DNA from: an uncultured Verrucomicrobia subdivision 3 bacterium
Lineage (GTDB): Bacteria; Verrucomicrobiota; Verrucomicrobiia; Limisphaerales; UBA11358
DNA length: 44,526 nt
Direction of reading: 5' to 3'
Assembly: GCA_903870815.1 (NCBI GenBank)
Contig: CAIQEI010000053.1
Location: 1-44,526 of the forward strand
Shown here: in pieces, positions 6,533 to 14,918 of the stretch
How the letters are laid out: every line of letters starts with the position of its first letter
Numbering within the stretch: position 1 is the first letter of the stretch
Made by a program: the position numbers and the translations under genes
The notes under the pieces: model-generated
The model's input: the letters and a program-made list of their open reading frames with translations, nothing else
What the model was told of the DNA's origin: nothing
Database searches by the model: none

Positions 6533-9500
6533 TCAGGGCTGCTGGCGGTTTCCCGGCAGCACTACGTTGGTAAATTCCACGGTGCGGATGGGGCGCGTGC
6601 CGATGATGAATTTCACCACATCGGCCAGCGGGACATCGAAAACAAAACTTTCCACGCGTACACCAGATCCGCCGGATATTCCGCCAGTGCTGCCACCGGA
6701 CGCTTTCAGCTCGCGTCCGTCTTTGGTCACCACCAATGCACCGAATTTCCGCTGCTTCAATTTGCCGGCATCTACCGCAATGGCCACGAAAGCGTTGCCG
6801 TCCACATTCTGACCCACGCCGTTCAGCTGGCTGCCACCCTCCAAACTCATCACGGTGGAACTGTTTGGCGTAACGGGAACGTCTTGCGTATTCTCCAGCG
6901 GTCCGGCGGTGTAGCGCAATCGCACGGTAACGCGAGGCGGGATGTTTGTGCCCGCGCCCGGACTCAAGGTTTCCACCTGCCAGCCGAGGTTGCCGTCGTT
7001 TTCATTGGCTTCCTGCTGGCTGCAGGACAGGGAGCCGCCGGCAGCGAGCGGAATGGCTTGGTTCTGGTCATCCAGCAAGGTGATCTCACCCAGACTGTTC
7101 CCGTCAAAAGCAGGATGCGAGAACCAGAGCTTCAGGAAACGCGGCTCGGGCGACAATTTCAAACTGCTCACGTCCATGCCACCAGCCGAGACGACATCGA
7201 GCCATTTCAATTCCGTAGCGGCTGTGACCGGCGAGCCGTCGGGATGCCGAGCCGCGCCGGGTTGGTTGGTTTCCCATTCATCCTGCCACGCGAGGAATTG
7301 CAGCTTGGGCGGTTCTTTTTGGAAAAATTGTTTTGCCTCTAAGTCTCGCATCGAATTGGTGACCGTGAATAAGTAACTGGAAAACCATTGATGCCCGTTG
7401 GTCGTCCAAATCACTATGTTTGAATAGGCAATCATGGCGTCGCCATACCGACCCAGTTGTCTGAGGGCGTTTCCCTTGGCCAGCCACACCAATCCGGGAT
7501 ATTCCTTCACATAATCGGAGCCGTTGGTTTCGATCTGGGAGATGATTTCCAAAGCCCCGCGGGCATGGCCGGAACTATTTAAGATGTGGGCAAGCTGAAG
7601 CTGCTGACCAGGGTCTTGTTTTAATTCTGGAAAAGCCTGAAACATAAAATCGTAAATTTTCAAGGCATTGGTGTTACGCTGATTTACATACTCACGGATG
7701 GCGCTCTTGAAAAGGAAATCGGAAAATTGGGAACGCGAGGCCGCATTGGTCGGCCAGTCAAGACCAATCGCCGGTTCGCCTTGAAACCGCGCGCTTGCGC
7801 CGTCGGATTGCACCAGCTTGTAGCGGAGCTTCACGCCGCGCGGGTTCTCGGTGAAGCCGGTGAGTTGCAGGAGGCCTATGGCACCTTCGCGGGTTTGAAT
7901 TGACAAAACGAAAGGCAGGTTCAAAGGCTCCGGCAGCAGGTAAGACACTTCGGCCAGCTCAATGTGTTCAGGATGCGTGAGCCTTGTTCCATACTGAAGC
8001 GATTCGGTGACCTCGGCTGCATTAGCCTTTTCCCAACGCTCCGCAGGGATGTCTCCCAGGCGCAGCCCGCCGGCGGTCAATATCCAATGACCGGTTTCCT
8101 TGGTGACAAGCAAGGCTAGCCCATTTGTAAGCATCCACATTTGCTGACCGATCCGGTCAACGGGGGGAAGCGAAAGTAGTTCTCCGGTCTGGAAACGGAT
8201 TGCCACGTTTTGATTATTAACATTCAAGTCATTCACCACCCGTTCGATCACCGGGCCGAAGGAAAGCTCGGGTGCGGCGGCGGACGAGGCGGACATTGGC
8301 GGCGTGGATTGAATTCCGCCGCCGGAATCTTTCACCGTCACCGTTGTCCGGTGGCCGGGTTGGAGCGAGACGTTGCGGAACTCGGCCCACTGATACTTGC
8401 GGCGCTGCAATTGGAATTCCTTGATGTGCTCAAAGGCATCGGACGAGAACATCAGCAGTCCACTCGTTGTCGGAAGCTTGGCTGCGTGGGCTGAGATTTC
8501 CGGGATTACGGTGAGCTTGCCGTCGGCAGCCACGCAGACCATCCGCGACTCCCAGTCTTCGTTTTTGGTGTAAGTGCAACTCACCGCCACCTCGCTGCTC
8601 TTGCCGGACACGGCTTGGTAAGACGCGCTCCAATCACCTCCCGATGATGCCCCGCCTCCCAAACCAGAATGCACTGAGACGGCGGTTTCCCACGGGCCGT
8701 TGGCGATGCCAACGGAAATATTCATCGTCGCGGCGTTGCTCGGGCAAACGATGATCTGGCCGAGATAGCCGTTGGGCGTTGGCTGGTCCGGAACAGCCCA
8801 GCAGGAACTGGCGGGTTGCGCGCCCGATTCCTTACTGACGCGGCAAACCGGAGAAGAAATACCTTCCGCGCTTTCGTTGCGGATGTAAAATGCCACTTTT
8901 CTGATTTCGTTGTCCGCTGACCACTGGCTTACATTGCAGTTTCTGGTTGGGAACGGTTCGTTGGATGGCGCGCCGTTGGGCAGCCAGCAAACGGGATTCG
9001 TCCACGGCAGATTGCCGATGGCCACGAGTTCCACTTCCGCTTGGTTCAACCGCGCCACGAACGGTGGACCGTTCAATGCACGCGCTCGAGCATCGCCCAG
9101 CGGGTTAGCAACGATTTGATCAATCGTTGAAAGCTGATGATGAACATTCAAGCCCATGAAAACCGCGTATAAAACAAGGAATGCAATTGCAAGTATGGTA
9201 GTAAGCCTCCACCCCAAGGACGTTTTTTTTTCAGTTTGAGCCTCGTTACCTCGGCTGCTACTAGCATCGGCAGGCGGGACGGCGGTGCTGTCCTTGTTCA
9301 CCGCGCGCCAGACGCGGCGAATGATGAAAAAGTCCACCAATGCAATGGAGGCGAGCGCCAGAAAAACCCAAATGGTGAGATCCCACGGATTAAGGAACAG
9401 TGAGTCCTGAAGACTGAGAACTTGACGGGCAAACAGCTTTGCAAGCACCAGCCACAACCAAGCCATCACTCCGTCCAGCACCAACAGCGGGTAAAACAAG

Positions 9501-11221
9501 CCGTCGAACACCGCCAGCCACATTCCGTATAGTTTTCCTGACGCGCGGCGGATTTGCACAACCGCAATCCAGCCGAAAAGTGTGGTGCCACCTGCTCCCC
9601 ACAGTCCACCGAAACCCATCAAGAGGAAGAAAGCAATTTGCCGCGCAACAATCGGCGCATTCCCACTCGATTTGCCTAGGCTCAACACGACAGAATACCA
9701 CAGCGGCCACGACAGAAACAGGAATAGAAACGCCATGCAAGCCCCCACGACCGCCGTGCGCGAGAAGCGCGATTCAATTGCGGATTGCGGATTGGGGATT
9801 GCGGAATTTTCAGTTTGAGCCTCCTCACGTCGGCTGCTACCCGGTGAAGTAGTGCCAGCCATTTTTTCTTTGCGGAGACGGAAAAGCAGTTCCAACAAGG
9901 TGACCAACATGAGAATGGCAAAGCATGAATTCCAAATGCTCCAGGCTATGCTGCCCTTTGTTCCGTAAACCAACAGAATAATCATCGCACACACCATGAC
10001 CACCCAACTCTTATCAATGATGCGCGTAAACGGAGTGAGGGGCAAAGCCAGCGGGTTTGAAAAACTCGGACGCAACCCGCTTTCTGGCTTCTGACTCCTT
10101 GATTCTCCTTTCCCGCTTTTAGTTTGAGACTCGTCACCTCGTCTCCTACTGGCATCGGGGGTGGCTACGATGGTTTCCACCATGGTTTTTACTTCGCTGA
10201 CTTGCTGGTAGCGGAGTTCGGGTTTCTTTTCCAACGCGCGCAGGACCACTTCGTCGAGGCGCACGTCGATTTGAACTTTCGTCGACGGTGCTTCGAGGCG
10301 TTTACCGGGCAGTTCGCCGGTGAGCATCTGGTAGAACACCACACCCAGCGCGTAGATGTCCGCGCGATGATCCACCTCGCCCGGGGCCTGGATCTGCTCC
10401 GGCGACATGTATTGGGGCGTGCCCAGGACGCGGCCGGCGTCGGTCAGGTCATTGGTTGGCGGGTGCTGCTGCCTGGCTTCGCCCGGACGGCTCGCGGGGA
10501 CGCTCGCCCCACCGTCATTGCCGACAATCTTGGCCAGGCCGAAATCCGCCACCTTCACGCGGCCGCGGCGGTCGAGCAAGATGTTCTCCGGCTTGATGTC
10601 GCGGTGGACGATGCCCTGGTCGTGGGCGAATTGGAGCGCGTCGCAGATCTGCGGGACGATGGCCAACGCCTCGCGCGCGGACACGCGGCCGCCCGCGAGC
10701 AACTGGCGCAGGTTGACGCCGTCCACGAATTCCATGAGGAAGAAATAGAGTTGGGTCTGGCGTCTGGCGTCTGGCGTCTGGGGTGTAGCGGCGGGCATCC
10801 TGCCTGCCGCCACGCCAAACTCGTACAGCGTGACGATGCCGGGATGATTCAGTTTGGCGAGCGCCTTGGCCTCGCGCGTGAAGCGTTCGGCAAACGCCGG
10901 ATCATCGCCGATGCCGGGCGGCAGGATTTTCAGGGCAACGATGCGGTCGAGCTGTATCTGTCGCGCCTTGTAAACCGCGCCCATGCCGCCCTTGCCGATG
11001 AGTTCGAAAATTTCCAATTGGGGAAACAGCGGCGCGAGTTCGGCGACGCCCGGCGGATTGAACGCCGGCTGCCTGGCCTCCGTGACAGTATCCGCCGCCG
11101 CCCCCATTTTGAGCAGGCAGACAGGGCAAAGGCCGGCGAGGGCGCCGGTGGGGAGCGGCGTGCCACATTGCGGGCATTGGTTCGGTTCGGGCATTGGCTG
11201 GTCAATTTTTACCGTGTCCAT
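6533..11221 (-). CDS. large membrane-spanning serine/threonine protein kinase
   Basis: The 1562-residue protein begins with a zinc ribbon (CPQC near 16-19, CPVC near 32-35). A Pknb-type kinase domain follows (about 71-350): GKGGMGAVYKARQ, Lys98 in VALKIL, HRDIKPENILL with Asp208, DFGLAK with Asp226, and GTPQYMSPEQ. About seven hydrophobic helices lie at 404-691. The long C-terminal part (about 700-1562), probably extracytoplasmic, has a helical TPR-like stretch (NALKIYDFMFQAF ... GRYGDAMIAYSNIV) and ends VEFTNVVLPGNRQQP. All catalytic motifs are intact, so it should phosphorylate Ser/Thr on unknown targets, perhaps tuning the sigma factor at 4464-5207. Five low-complexity inserts match dispersed repeats: residues 138-157 and 238-256 inside the kinase domain, and 357-383, 459-484 and 650-668 in linkers. 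I chose ATG 11221; a GTG lies two codons upstream. Confidence 0.9.
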   Translation of the reverse strand: MDTVKIDQPMPEPNQCPQCGTPLPTGALAGLCPVCLLKMGAAADTVTEARQPAFNPPGVAELAPLFPQLEIFELIGKGGMGAVYKARQIQLDRIVALKILPPGIGDDPAFAERFTREAKALAKLNHPGIVTLYEFGVAAGRMPAATPQTPDARRQTQLYFFLMEFVDGVNLRQLLAGGRVSAREALAIVPQICDALQFAHDQGIVHRDIKPENILLDRRGRVKVADFGLAKIVGNDGGASVPASRPGEARQQHPPTNDLTDAGRVLGTPQYMSPEQIQAPGEVDHRADIYALGVVFYQMLTGELPGKRLEAPSTKVQIDVRLDEVVLRALEKKPELRYQQVSEVKTMVETIVATPDASRRRGDESQTKSGKGESRSQKPESGLRPSFSNPLALPLTPFTRIIDKSWVVMVCAMIILLVYGTKGSIAWSIWNSCFAILMLVTLLELLFRLRKEKMAGTTSPGSSRREEAQTENSAIPNPQSAIESRFSRTAVVGACMAFLFLFLSWPLWYSVVLSLGKSSGNAPIVARQIAFFLLMGFGGLWGAGGTTLFGWIAVVQIRRASGKLYGMWLAVFDGLFYPLLVLDGVMAWLWLVLAKLFARQVLSLQDSLFLNPWDLTIWVFLALASIALVDFFIIRRVWRAVNKDSTAVPPADASSSRGNEAQTEKKTSLGWRLTTILAIAFLVLYAVFMGLNVHHQLSTIDQIVANPLGDARARALNGPPFVARLNQAEVELVAIGNLPWTNPVCWLPNGAPSNEPFPTRNCNVSQWSADNEIRKVAFYIRNESAEGISSPVCRVSKESGAQPASSCWAVPDQPTPNGYLGQIIVCPSNAATMNISVGIANGPWETAVSVHSGLGGGASSGGDWSASYQAVSGKSSEVAVSCTYTKNEDWESRMVCVAADGKLTVIPEISAHAAKLPTTSGLLMFSSDAFEHIKEFQLQRRKYQWAEFRNVSLQPGHRTTVTVKDSGGGIQSTPPMSASSAAAPELSFGPVIERVVNDLNVNNQNVAIRFQTGELLSLPPVDRIGQQMWMLTNGLALLVTKETGHWILTAGGLRLGDIPAERWEKANAAEVTESLQYGTRLTHPEHIELAEVSYLLPEPLNLPFVLSIQTREGAIGLLQLTGFTENPRGVKLRYKLVQSDGASARFQGEPAIGLDWPTNAASRSQFSDFLFKSAIREYVNQRNTNALKIYDFMFQAFPELKQDPGQQLQLAHILNSSGHARGALEIISQIETNGSDYVKEYPGLVWLAKGNALRQLGRYGDAMIAYSNIVIWTTNGHQWFSSYLFTVTNSMRDLEAKQFFQKEPPKLQFLAWQDEWETNQPGAARHPDGSPVTAATELKWLDVVSAGGMDVSSLKLSPEPRFLKLWFSHPAFDGNSLGEITLLDDQNQAIPLAAGGSLSCSQQEANENDGNLGWQVETLSPGAGTNIPPRVTVRLRYTAGPLENTQDVPVTPNSSTVMSLEGGSQLNGVGQNVDGNAFVAIAVDAGKLKQRKFGALVVTKDGRELKASGGSTGGISGGSGVRVESFVFDVPLADVVKFIIGTRPIRTVEFTNVVLPGNRQQP
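9218..9274 (-). repeat. repeat-derived insert 5 in kinase gene (residues about 650-668)
   Basis: Encodes ADASSSRGNEAQTEKKTS in the linker before the last predicted membrane helix. The DNA (CAGTTTGAGCCTCGTTACCT and onward) is a diverged copy of the motif that also encodes inserts 3 and 4, read in the same frame each time. Confidence 0.65.
9770..9847 (-). repeat. repeat-derived insert 4 in kinase gene (residues about 459-484)
   Basis: Encodes SPGSSRREEAQTENSAIPN and onward, combining a copy of the CAGTTTGAGCCTC motif (9811-9842) with an 'attgcggattgcggattgg' tandem (9778-9808). It sits in a loop between membrane helices. Confidence 0.65.
10073..10153 (-). repeat. repeat-derived insert 3 in kinase gene (residues about 357-383)
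   Basis: Encodes ASRRRGDESQTKSGKGE and onward, just after the kinase domain. Bases 10126-10149 are identical over 24 positions to 25060-25083, which lies in a non-coding leader. This is the strongest direct evidence that an intergenic repeat entered the reading frame. Confidence 0.75.
10454..10510 (-). repeat. repeat-derived insert 2 inside the kinase domain (residues about 238-256)
   Basis: Encodes GASVPASRPGEARQQHPPT between the DFG motif and the GTPQYMSPEQ segment, that is, in the activation-loop region. Bases 10488-10513 match one arm of the intergenic inverted repeat at 23239-23264 at 25 of 26 positions. Confidence 0.75.
10751..10810 (-). repeat. repeat-like insert 1 inside the kinase domain (residues about 138-157)
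   Basis: Encodes AAGRMPAATPQTPDARRQTQ between LYEFGV and LYFFLMEFVDG, at the hinge between kinase lobes. The DNA combines a near-palindrome (GCGGCGGGCATCCTGCCTGC and onward) with tandem GTCTGGC units. No second copy of the exact palindrome occurs in this window, so its repeat nature rests on composition and position. Confidence 0.55.
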
Positions 11222-11269
11222 GCCCACATCAGAAGCAAAACCGGCGGATCGTTACCGGAAATTTTTTTT

Positions 11270-11372
11270 GGGGAACATTCAACATTGAACATTCAACGCC
11301 GAACGTCGAAGGGCATCAGCCGCAGTTCCATTGGGAATTCGCTGTTGAATGTTGAGCGTTGAATGTTTCTTC
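11270..11372. repeat. 'AACATTCAAC' repeat cluster, inverted arrangement
   Basis: Runs such as ACATTCAACATTGAACATTC on the left are mirrored by TGTTGAATGTTGAGCGTTGA on the right, so the 103-base stretch can fold on itself. Similar text recurs at 5789-5816, 6078-6125, 13467-13530, 16396-16484 and 29908-29942. It fills the spacer between the UbiA-like gene and the kinase gene. Confidence 0.7.
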
Positions 11373-11377
11373 CCAAC

Positions 11378-12295
11378 TCATCGCAGCTTGAAGCCGCCCT
11401 GGAAAATCACTTCCACTGCGACGATGACCAAAAAAATGATGCCGACGAGGGCGTTTAACCGGAAGAAGGCGAGGTTGATCCAGTTCAGGCTGCGGCGCCG
11501 CGCGATCCAATGCTCCAGCACGAGGCAGGCGAGAATAATGAGCCAGCCAATGAGATAGGCGAGGCGGAACCGGCAAAGCAACCCGAAGCCCAGCAGCACG
11601 CCGCACATCGCCATGTGCGCGAGGAACGCCGCGCCCAAGGCGTTCTTTGGTCCCCAAGCCACGACGAGCGAGCGGAGTCCGTGCGACTGGTCGAACTCGT
11701 AATCTTGCAGCGCGTAAATGATATCGAAGCCGACCAGCCAAAGCACGACAGCGAACGCGAGCAGCGTCATTTGCAGCATTTCCAGCGGCGAGACATTGCC
11801 ACCCTTCACCGCCAGCCACGCGCCGATGGGCGAGAGCGCGAGGGCGATGCCCAGAAAAACGTGCGTGTAATCCGTGAACCGCTTGGTCAGCGAATAAAAA
11901 CACACCAAAACCAGAGCCACGGGCGAAAGATAGAAGCACAGCGGATTGAGAAAATAGCTCGCGGCCATCAAACCGGCGGCCGAGAGGGCGCACAACAAAA
12001 TGGCACCCGACAAGGAAACCTGTCCGCTCGGCAGATGGCGGTTTTTGGTGCGCGGATTCAGCGCGTCGAATTTCCGGTCCACAATCCGATTGAAGGCCAT
12101 GGCGCAAGTTCGCGCGCAAACCATGGCCGCCAAAATCAGCCCGAACGTTTTCCAACCGGGCCAGCCGCGATGGTCCCGCGCGGCCACGAGCATAGCCGCC
12201 AGCGCGAAGGGAAGCGCGAAGATGGTGTGCGAGAAGCGCACAAAGCTGCCCCATTTCCGCAGCGAGCATAGAGGATTGAAGGTGGAAGATGGCAT
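11378..12295 (-). CDS. UbiA-family polyprenyltransferase (menaquinone/ubiquinone type, MqnP-like)
   Basis: An integral membrane enzyme of 305 residues that attaches a polyprenyl chain to an aromatic acid. It shows the two aspartate-rich motifs of the superfamily, NRIVDRKFDALNPRTKNR (about 69-86) and DIIYALQDYEFDQSHGLRS, which bind Mg-prenyl diphosphate, plus about eight hydrophobic helices. It is close to a UbiX-family gene on the same strand, separated only by a four-helix-bundle gene. That pairing fits the late steps of the futalosine menaquinone pathway (MqnP with UbiX/UbiD-type partners); 4-hydroxybenzoate prenylation is the alternative. The N-terminal MPSSTFNPLC residues are encoded by a dispersed 'ccatcctccacc'-type repeat; the conserved part starts at about KWGSFVRFSHTIFALPF, and no better start lies in between. 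Confidence 0.85.
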   Translation of the reverse strand: MPSSTFNPLCSLRKWGSFVRFSHTIFALPFALAAMLVAARDHRGWPGWKTFGLILAAMVCARTCAMAFNRIVDRKFDALNPRTKNRHLPSGQVSLSGAILLCALSAAGLMAASYFLNPLCFYLSPVALVLVCFYSLTKRFTDYTHVFLGIALALSPIGAWLAVKGGNVSPLEMLQMTLLAFAVVLWLVGFDIIYALQDYEFDQSHGLRSLVVAWGPKNALGAAFLAHMAMCGVLLGFGLLCRFRLAYLIGWLIILACLVLEHWIARRRSLNWINLAFFRLNALVGIIFLVIVAVEVIFQGGFKLR

Positions 12296-12318
12296 CGAGG
12301 AAAAGTGAGAATGCGCGG

Positions 12319-12337
12319 ATTGATGATAGAGGATGGA
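12319..12337 (+). repeat. 19-base repeat ATTGATGATAGAGGATGGA, copy 1
   Basis: Identical to 14864-14882. This copy abuts the stop codon of the first four-helix-bundle gene (12338-12340); the other lies upstream of the second such gene. Confidence 0.8.
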
Positions 12338-12730
12338 TCAGAGATCAGTTTTTTTTGTTCCGCAAAAATCATCAGCCTTGAGAATCATGCTGGCAATCAT
12401 GCCGCCGACAGATTGCCACGCCGCATCAAAATCCTTGTGTTGAGCCGGGCTGATATAACCGCAATCCAGCGCATCATCCAACCACGATTGAGTCTCATTC
12501 GCCTCGCCTATGGCATCGGTAAGTTTGCTGGCAAACGAGGCTGGATAGCGGCGATGCCCCCACGCTTCCGCAATCATGGATTTAACCGCCCGCGATGAGC
12601 GACGAATCTGGTCGGTCATAGCAAACTTTTCTTCCTTCGGAAATGTCTTGGTGGCCTCAAAAATCCGGCCGGCCTCGCTGCGAGCCTGTTGATAAGACCG
12701 CAAGTCACGAAAACTTCTGATGATTGCCAT
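12338..12730 (-). CDS. four-helix bundle protein (S23/IVS-type), copy 1
   Basis: A 130-residue helical protein with the family hallmarks: FRDLRSYQQARSEAGRIFEATKTFP, EEKFAMTDQIRRSSRAVKSMIAEAW, and KLTDAIGEANETQSWLDDALDCGYI. This family was first met inside intervening sequences of 23S rRNA genes and is also common as free-standing genes in environmental bacteria; its function is unknown. It is more than half identical to the protein at 14919-15305. The ATG at 12730 fits the family start (MAIIRSFRDL matches MALIKSFRDL). The gene interrupts what would otherwise be a UbiX-UbiA pair and is bordered by 'catcctc/gaggatgg' repeats on both sides, suggesting it arrived as a small cassette. Confidence 0.88.
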   Translation of the reverse strand: MAIIRSFRDLRSYQQARSEAGRIFEATKTFPKEEKFAMTDQIRRSSRAVKSMIAEAWGHRRYPASFASKLTDAIGEANETQSWLDDALDCGYISPAQHKDFDAAWQSVGGMIASMILKADDFCGTKKTDL

Positions 12731-12788
12731 AGTAAAATTGACGCATTCTGAATCTGCCATCCTCAATCGTCCACCCTCCATCCTCGCC

Positions 12789-13346
12789 TCACTCCCGTTC
12801 CTCCGACCAGCGGGGGGCGATTTGGTTGGGCAGGCCGATGTGGTCCAGGACCCGGGCCACCACGGTGTCCACCAGCTCGACGATGGTTTTTGCGCCGGAA
12901 TAAAAACTCGGGTTGGCCGGGATCAGGGTCGCGCCGGCCAGCAGCAGGAGTTCCATGTTTTTCACCTGGATCAGGTTCAACGGCGTTTCGCGCGGAACCA
13001 GGATCAACTTTTTCTTTTCCTTCAGCACGACGTCGGCGGCGCGCTGCAGCACGTCCTCGCTATAGCCGTGCGCGATGCGGCCCATCGTGCCCATCGTGCA
13101 GGGAATGACCACCATGACGTCCGGCGGATTCGAGCCGCTGGCGAAGGGCGCATTCATGCTTTTCAGGCCGTGCGGCTTCACGCCGGCGGGCAGGCGCAGT
13201 CCGCCGGGCAGTTCCTCGGCGACGACCTGCTGCGCGTAATGGCTCAGCACGACGTGGATTTGGTGTTCGCGCGGGTCCAGGTTGTCGAGCAGCCGCTGCG
13301 CGTACAGCGCGCCGCTGGCTCCAGTGATGGCGACGAGTATTTTCAA
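12789..13346 (-). CDS. ubiX: UbiX-family flavin prenyltransferase
   Basis: The 185-residue protein makes prenylated FMN, the cofactor of UbiD-type decarboxylases, from FMN and dimethylallyl phosphate. Visible motifs are VAITGASGALYAQRLLDNL (FMN-binding loop), VVIPCTMGTMGRIAHGYS, and KKKLILVPRETPLNLIQVKN with the conserved Arg-Glu pair. The family start falls at LKILVAITGASG, where the codon is TTG (13346), so I take TTG as the start; longer frames extend into repeat DNA ('gatttacgatttacgatttt') and encode no conserved residues. With the UbiA-like gene next door it probably serves quinone biosynthesis. The partner UbiD is not in the window. Confidence 0.88.
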   Translation of the reverse strand: MKILVAITGASGALYAQRLLDNLDPREHQIHVVLSHYAQQVVAEELPGGLRLPAGVKPHGLKSMNAPFASGSNPPDVMVVIPCTMGTMGRIAHGYSEDVLQRAADVVLKEKKKLILVPRETPLNLIQVKNMELLLLAGATLIPANPSFYSGAKTIVELVDTVVARVLDHIGLPNQIAPRWSEERE

Positions 13347-13399
13347 GCGAGGGAAAGATAACGCGGCGGAGACTCCGCGGCAATTAGAACAGGCAAGGC

Positions 13400-13769
13400 G
13401 GGGGGATTTACGATTTACGATTTTCGATTTACGATTTGCTAAGTGGCGGGATGAAGTTAAAGGGTTGAACAACGAACAACGAACATCGAAACGTTCAACA
13501 TTCAACATTCAACACCGAACACCGAACTGGGGACCCCCCTGACCCGGACAGGCAAGATGCGATGTCCTACTTTGGCGGCGCGGTGCCGATTGCAAATCGG
13601 CGATACGGCAGATTAAAAATCTGCGCTACGACGGCTGGCGGTAAGAACCGGGTCAAGGTACACCGGTGGTCGGGTCACGATTTACGATTTTGGATCGATG
13701 CAACCGATCCTGGTTCGGGCGTAAATTGAATGGGCTTGTGTCCGCGTTTCGCTTCCGCACAATTGGCGG
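13400..13769. other. gene-free repeat stretch between ubiX and the amidase gene
   Basis: It contains 'gatttacgatttacgatttt' runs (about 13406-13437, echoed at about 13677-13690), an AACATTCAAC cluster (13467-13530), the phrase GGACAGGCAAGATGCG (about 13548-13563, repeated near 16504-16519), and a pair of small palindromes, GATTGCAAATC and CAGATTAAAAATCTG (about 13588-13625). These genes diverge here, so promoters for both must lie in this stretch, but none is clear. Confidence 0.6.
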
Positions 13770-14849
13770 GTGTTCAAACTGGCGGGAATCATCTTTGGCG
13801 GCATGCTGCTGCTGGCGGGCTGCACCGGCGTTTATCAAGGCTCCGAATCGCAACCACCGCCGCACGAATGGGCATTGACGACCAACGTCGTTGTCCCGCC
13901 GCCGCCCCGGGGGAACGCGCCGGTTGTCCGAACCATTCCGCCACCCGCAAAGATACCCCGGCCCGCCCCCGTCTTCACATGGACTTCGCTAGACCGTTGG
14001 GCGGCGGAAAACCGGCTGGCCGCGCCGCGCAAAATCCCGGATTCGCCGGTGGCCAGCTATGCCGTCAGTTCGCGGCAAGGCACGATAGTGCTGGAAATCG
14101 GCAGCCGCGAGGCGACCTGGAACGGCATCGAGCTGCACCTCGGATTCGCGCCGGAGATCATTGACGACCAGGTCTTCATCCACGGCCTCGACCTGCAAAA
14201 ACACCTGGAACCACTGCTGTTCGGCGAACCGCTCGGGTTCGGCACCAACCGCGTCATCGTGATTGATCCCGGCCACGGCGGATCGAATGTCGGCACGCAC
14301 AGCGTGCGCGACGGACGGCTGGAAAAAGAGTTCACGCTGGACTGGGCGCTACGACTCAAGCCGCGGCTCGAAACCAACGGCTGGAAAGTTTTTCTGACGC
14401 GCACCGGCGACACTGCCATGACCAACGCCAACCGCGTCGTGTTTGCCGAAGCGCATCACGCGGACGTGTTCATCAGTTTGCACTTCAACTCCGCCGCCCC
14501 GGACACAAGACCCGCCGGGCTGGAAACGTATTGTTTTACGCCCACCGGGATGCCGTCAACGGTGACGCGCGGCTATGCCGATCCCTGGCCGGAAAAACTA
14601 TCGAGCAACGATTTTGACGACCAGAATTTAAAGCTGGCCTTAAAATTGCAAGGGGCACTGCTGCGCGCCACCGGCATGGAAGACCGGGGCGTGCGGCACG
14701 TACGATATATAGAAGTCTTGCGCGGACAAAAACGGCCAGCTGTGCTGATCGAAGGCGGCTACCTTTCCAATCCGAAAGAGGCGGAAAAGATTGAAAACCC
14801 CGAGTATCGCGAACGGCTTGCGGAAGCGGTCGCAACTGCGTTGCGCTAA
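13770..14849 (+). CDS. N-acetylmuramoyl-L-alanine amidase, lipoprotein
   Basis: A 359-residue zinc amidase (Amidase_3 family) that cleaves the MurNAc-L-Ala bond of peptidoglycan. The N-terminus is a lipoprotein signal (GMLLLAGC, lipidated Cys18), followed by a proline-rich linker, a small beta domain (about 73-150) and the catalytic domain: VIVIDPGHGG with His169, LEKEFTLDWA with Glu185, VFISLHFNS with His238, and a C-terminal VLIEGGYLSNPKE carrying the catalytic Glu. It would act in the periplasm, anchored to a membrane. The start codon is GTG (13770), needed to keep the whole signal peptide. It is divergent from ubiX and followed by the second four-helix-bundle gene. Confidence 0.93.
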   Translation: MFKLAGIIFGGMLLLAGCTGVYQGSESQPPPHEWALTTNVVVPPPPRGNAPVVRTIPPPAKIPRPAPVFTWTSLDRWAAENRLAAPRKIPDSPVASYAVSSRQGTIVLEIGSREATWNGIELHLGFAPEIIDDQVFIHGLDLQKHLEPLLFGEPLGFGTNRVIVIDPGHGGSNVGTHSVRDGRLEKEFTLDWALRLKPRLETNGWKVFLTRTGDTAMTNANRVVFAEAHHADVFISLHFNSAAPDTRPAGLETYCFTPTGMPSTVTRGYADPWPEKLSSNDFDDQNLKLALKLQGALLRATGMEDRGVRHVRYIEVLRGQKRPAVLIEGGYLSNPKEAEKIENPEYRERLAEAVATALR

Positions 14850-14863
14850 CACGAAAATGGAGA

Positions 14864-14882
14864 ATTGATGATAGAGGATGGA
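14864..14882 (+). repeat. 19-base repeat ATTGATGATAGAGGATGGA, copy 2
   Basis: A perfect match to 12319-12337. It lies 36 bases before the second four-helix-bundle gene and 14 bases after the amidase stop. Confidence 0.8.
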
Positions 14883-14918
14883 ACGAACCAAGCGAAGTTT
14901 GTGAATGCAGGATAAAAT

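Noticed and set aside
6208-6573. 121-codon plus-strand frame in the repeat nest
   Set aside because: Composed of hairpin and repeat text and overlaps the 3' end of the kinase gene; no protein features.
10124-11362. 412-codon plus-strand frame opposite the kinase domain
   Set aside because: The minus strand carries every kinase motif in order; the plus-strand peptide shows no domain.
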